From: Casuarius casuarius
Lineage: Eukaryota > Chordata > Aves > Casuariiformes > Casuariidae
NCBI GenBank assembly: GCA_003342895.1
Contig: PTFA01000028.1
Location: forward strand, 6,119,828 to 6,183,827
Length of the DNA stretch: 64,000 nt
Reading direction: 5' to 3'
In this document: positions 60,759 to 64,000 of the stretch, in pieces
Numbering within the stretch: position 1 is the first letter of the stretch
Layout: every line of letters begins with the position of its first letter
Made by a program: the position numbers and the translations under genes
Notes under the pieces: generated by a model
The model's database searches: none
What the model saw: only the letters and a program-made list of their open reading frames with translations
What the model was told of the DNA's origin: nothing

Positions 60759-63700
60759 GATTGTTGACAAAATGGGTCATTTTTCCTGAAAAAACACATT
60801 TCAAGGACAGCAACCAGAAAAGGCATCTATAAATCCTGAGCCACAAACCCATGTCTTTGTGCTTAGGGGAGGAAAAACTTTCCCCCNTAGGACCCACCAC
60901 AAAATCGTGCTAGTTCTGTTAGCTGACTGGAGCTGCTCTTCTCATGTCTGCTACACTGAACGGTGAAAAGATGAAGAATGGTAGTAGATCCTCTGTACTG
61001 ACTCCTCACTTGGCTTTGCTGTGCCCACACAAACCACCTCATATACTGTAGGTTAGGCTTAAGNAGATGAAAGAAATTCAGGCCCCTCCCTTGTTCAGAA
61101 GACATCCCTCCCCTAGGTGCTCTTTGGCGGTCTTTGAGGCCTACCTGAATATAGCCTTACAGACCCTTTTAAAAATCCCATGCTTAGTGATTTTACCAGA
61201 GTTCAATGAACTGACTGGTGCTGAAGCAATATGTCTAGTATGGGGCATGTTACACCTATTGTATGGGGATGGTACACCTAAATTCTGCATGTGCAGTTTG
61301 TTACTCACATGCCCCATCCTATATGTGACGAACATGATGTGCCTGGGGTAGGCTGTGCAGGTGATGGAGAACTGTTCTGCACACACTCAGTGGCCACGTT
61401 CTTCACAGCCATCAGAAATCCAGGATGTCACTGCTTGGAACAGTAGAGCTGGCCAATCTATGCTATTATTCCCAACATTATAGGGCTTGGTTGTCTGAGG
61501 CGGCTGTTGGTCTCAGCGTCCAGAAAAGCCCCATCCTGGCTGGCATCCCTGTATCTGAATTGCACAGTGCAATTATTCTGCTCCTGTTTGACAAATGTGG
61601 TCGCAAAGACTTAAAGCACTTGCTTGTGTGGTCCACCAAATCTTGGTTGCTAAATTACTTCTGAACTGACTATCAACAAGAAAGCCTTCAGTAGGTTTGC
61701 AAGGACTGCTTGCCATGCCAGACATTTCTGCAAAAGATTAAATTCCCACCTACTCTGTTAAACAGGAGGATTCCAGCTCTATGCAATTCTTACAGATCAA
61801 AACCAGTGAAGAACCTAGAATATTTCAGGGCATGAAATCCTCTAAACTGGAATGTTAGTGCTACTCACTGGTACTAATGTTGTGGCAAGGAATGAATTCA
61901 GATCTATGCCCCCAGGGAAAGGGAGATTTTCTTCCCGTGTCTTCATTTAGAAAGAAGCACAGAAAAAAATTGATGTATGCAGTGATAAACCACAGAGTTA
62001 AAAAGAGAGAGGATGGGAGAAGGCACTGCTTGGCTAGGAAGTTAAAACAGTCAGAAGAAAGAAAGAAAGCTGATAGTGTGGTTGTTTGTGTATGTATGTG
62101 TGATGAGTGTGCACACACTTATATTATGCATGTGTAATTCTCTGCTTTCTCCCCACTCTATTATAAATAAATCAGAGGTCTCACTTGTGAAGTTTGAAGA
62201 CATTGTGCCAGCTGTTTCATTGCCATCTAGCTGGTCTGAGCTGCTGTGTTGTAATGTAGATCTAATTTCGGTTTATCTAGGTTTCTTCCTGAGTGTGTAT
62301 GACCAATACACTGTGCCACAAGGCATCACTGCTGCCAGTGTGGTAAAGGACAGCGGGTGCTGGATGGGCAGTCACGACTCTTCAGCTACTGTGTCTGAAA
62401 TGGGGAAGGATTAGTTGCCTCCATAGTATAAAAACGTTAGCTGAATTTTAAGGCCTTGTGACTGGGTTGTATAATGGAGCTGCCTTTGGACAGTGTAACA
62501 AAGTGTAGGAGGATGTGCAACCTCTCAGAGCTGCAGCGGGATTTGGTGAGGCCTACAGCGCTCTTATACACACACATCTGCTTTTGCACCTCCTACCCTC
62601 ACTGAGGCAACGGGTGCAGGAGTTTGGCTTTTGCTTTTGAAATTTGCACACAGATAACACAAACACTTCCTTCTGCGAGAAGCGGCTGGAGGCGCTTGGG
62701 TCATTCTTCACCTGGTGTGGGGCCCAAGTGCTCTCAGCAGCACCCCAGGGCAGAAATGTGCTAGAGCAAGGGGTAGACAATACCTCGCAAGCATGAAAAA
62801 GTGATTCACCACATGAAATGGACCGACTTATATCTTCTGGAAAGACCCTTTGTGATCCAGTCACTAGGGGGGTATATTGCTGCTTTGTAGGGGAACACAC
62901 AGCTCACGTAATATTAATGGGAATGATGTGTTTGCACCAAGAGAATAATATACTCCTCGAGAACTTAAATGGCCCTAAAAGCTTTCACCATATCACCACT
63001 ATAACTTCCAGAAGTCCAATAGTTCCCCAAAGCTCAGAATATTTTTATATTTAGGTACATTTCAAGTCCTGTTCTTAACAGGACCACGTCAAGGGCTCAA
63101 GATTCAGAATTTGGGGTTGTTTTGCTCAGCATGATGCTTCAGTGAACTCGCCCTACTACAATGGTCAAAGCTCAGACCTGTGTTAGAAGGTTTGGGCTGT
63201 GGTCTCCTCTGCTTTGTGGTCCATCTGGAAGAGCTCATTGAAACAACTTTGAAATATTATGAGAGCTTCAGCCCTCCAAAGGCGTGAATTCAATAATTGT
63301 CCAGAGGCTGTGGAAATGCCATATCATTTAGTTACAAAAATAGAAAAGTTTCTAGAATGGGGTCATCCAAAATCAGTTTGCCTTTTCCTTGTTTGTGGAA
63401 AAAAAGTTGGCCCTTCAAAAAAGGAAACCAAAAAGAAGCGGTCATCAGATAATGGGAATTATAATTAAGCCCATAGTCAGGGAGCCATCTCCCTCTTCCA
63501 GCCAATAGTTGGTCTGCTGCAATTCCCTAGCCAGGGGAGATAGCAATAGTATGAATTCCCTGACTAGGGTAAACAATAGTTAATATGTGAGGCTTTTTTC
63601 CTCTCCTTCCTCTTTTCCCTCCAACTCCTCTCCCTATCCCTGCAGCNAGGTTGATAAGTCAGCCTCAGGACCTACAGCAGAGGAGCAGAGGAAACCCTTC

Positions 63701-64000
63701 AGTTCTTTCCACTGACTGTTACACTGGCAAAGGCAATCCAAAGCCACAGTCAAACAGAATAAACAAACAAGTGCATGGTTAGGCATTTTGCTTCCAGGTA
63801 GGCTATTCATTTACTTAAAAATATGCAGGTGTGAGGCAATCAGAGGGAGCAAAACTGAGCCACTGTGTAGAAGGCAAATAAAAGCAGAAGATAATGATGA
63901 AGTGCAAAGGGATACTCATTCCTGATGAGATTTTTTTCAAAATCTTTTAGACAATCTCTGTTCTCTCTCCAGATTCCAGCTGCTGGATTTAGAACAACTT
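60759..64000. other. Noncoding stretch to the window end
   Basis: No gene was established. A plus-strand open frame of about 90 codons ends at 61664, preceded by an acceptor-like ttcttcacag at about 61407 and followed by ATTAAA about 75 bases after the stop; no matching upstream exon was found. Short (GAAA)n and TG/TATG-rich runs occur near 62055-62120. The rest is plain. Confidence 0.4.

Noticed and set aside
1..64000. CRISPR arrays, operons, tRNA or rRNA genes, integrated phage or virus
   Set aside because: No regular spaced repeats, no closely packed genes, no cloverleaf or rRNA-like sequence and no LTR pair were seen on either strand.

Overview
The window looks like ordinary, gene-poor vertebrate nuclear DNA, most likely from a sauropsid (bird, crocodilian or turtle). 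Base composition is mixed, with long AT-rich stretches broken by a few GC/CpG-rich patches. There are no long uninterrupted genes, no bacterial-style operons, and no Alu- or L1-like repeats. What repeat signal can be read is old: two MIR-type SINE fragments, one heavily decayed CR1 LINE whose 3' half resembles the turtle/crocodilian/basal-bird CR1 type, an L2/MIR-style 3' tail nested in it, and several weak palindromic fragments of the kind scattered through reptile genomes. No young CR1 with the short tandem 3' repeat was seen, and recognisable repeat density is low. Isolated single N bases occur about once per kilobase.

Layout. 1-2 kb: featureless noncoding. 2.16-2.76 kb: the best CpG island, followed at 3.35 kb by a small exon-like segment with a start codon and a consensus donor. 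3.6-8.7 kb: a MIR, a reptile-type repeat fragment, and GC-rich patches at 7.2-7.6 and 8.1-8.7 kb. 8.7-32.8 kb: mostly AT-rich noncoding DNA with a microsatellite and a perfect 20-bp palindrome. 32.9-46.9 kb: a run of plus-strand segments that look like spliced coding exons, several with compatible intron phases; they may be part of one gene whose identity I cannot name. 51.5-53.7 kb: the old CR1. 53.7-64 kb: noncoding, with a GC-rich patch, long A tracts, two repeat fragments and one possible terminal exon.

The exon chain is the only candidate gene. It is a hypothesis: in 64 kb, good-looking acceptor-ORF-donor combinations arise by chance perhaps a dozen or more times per strand, and one of the segments opens with a stop codon. 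Nothing here supports an undescribed molecular system; the most useful follow-ups are RNA-seq or protein homology tests of the 32.9-46 kb chain and a promoter test of the 2.2 kb CpG island.
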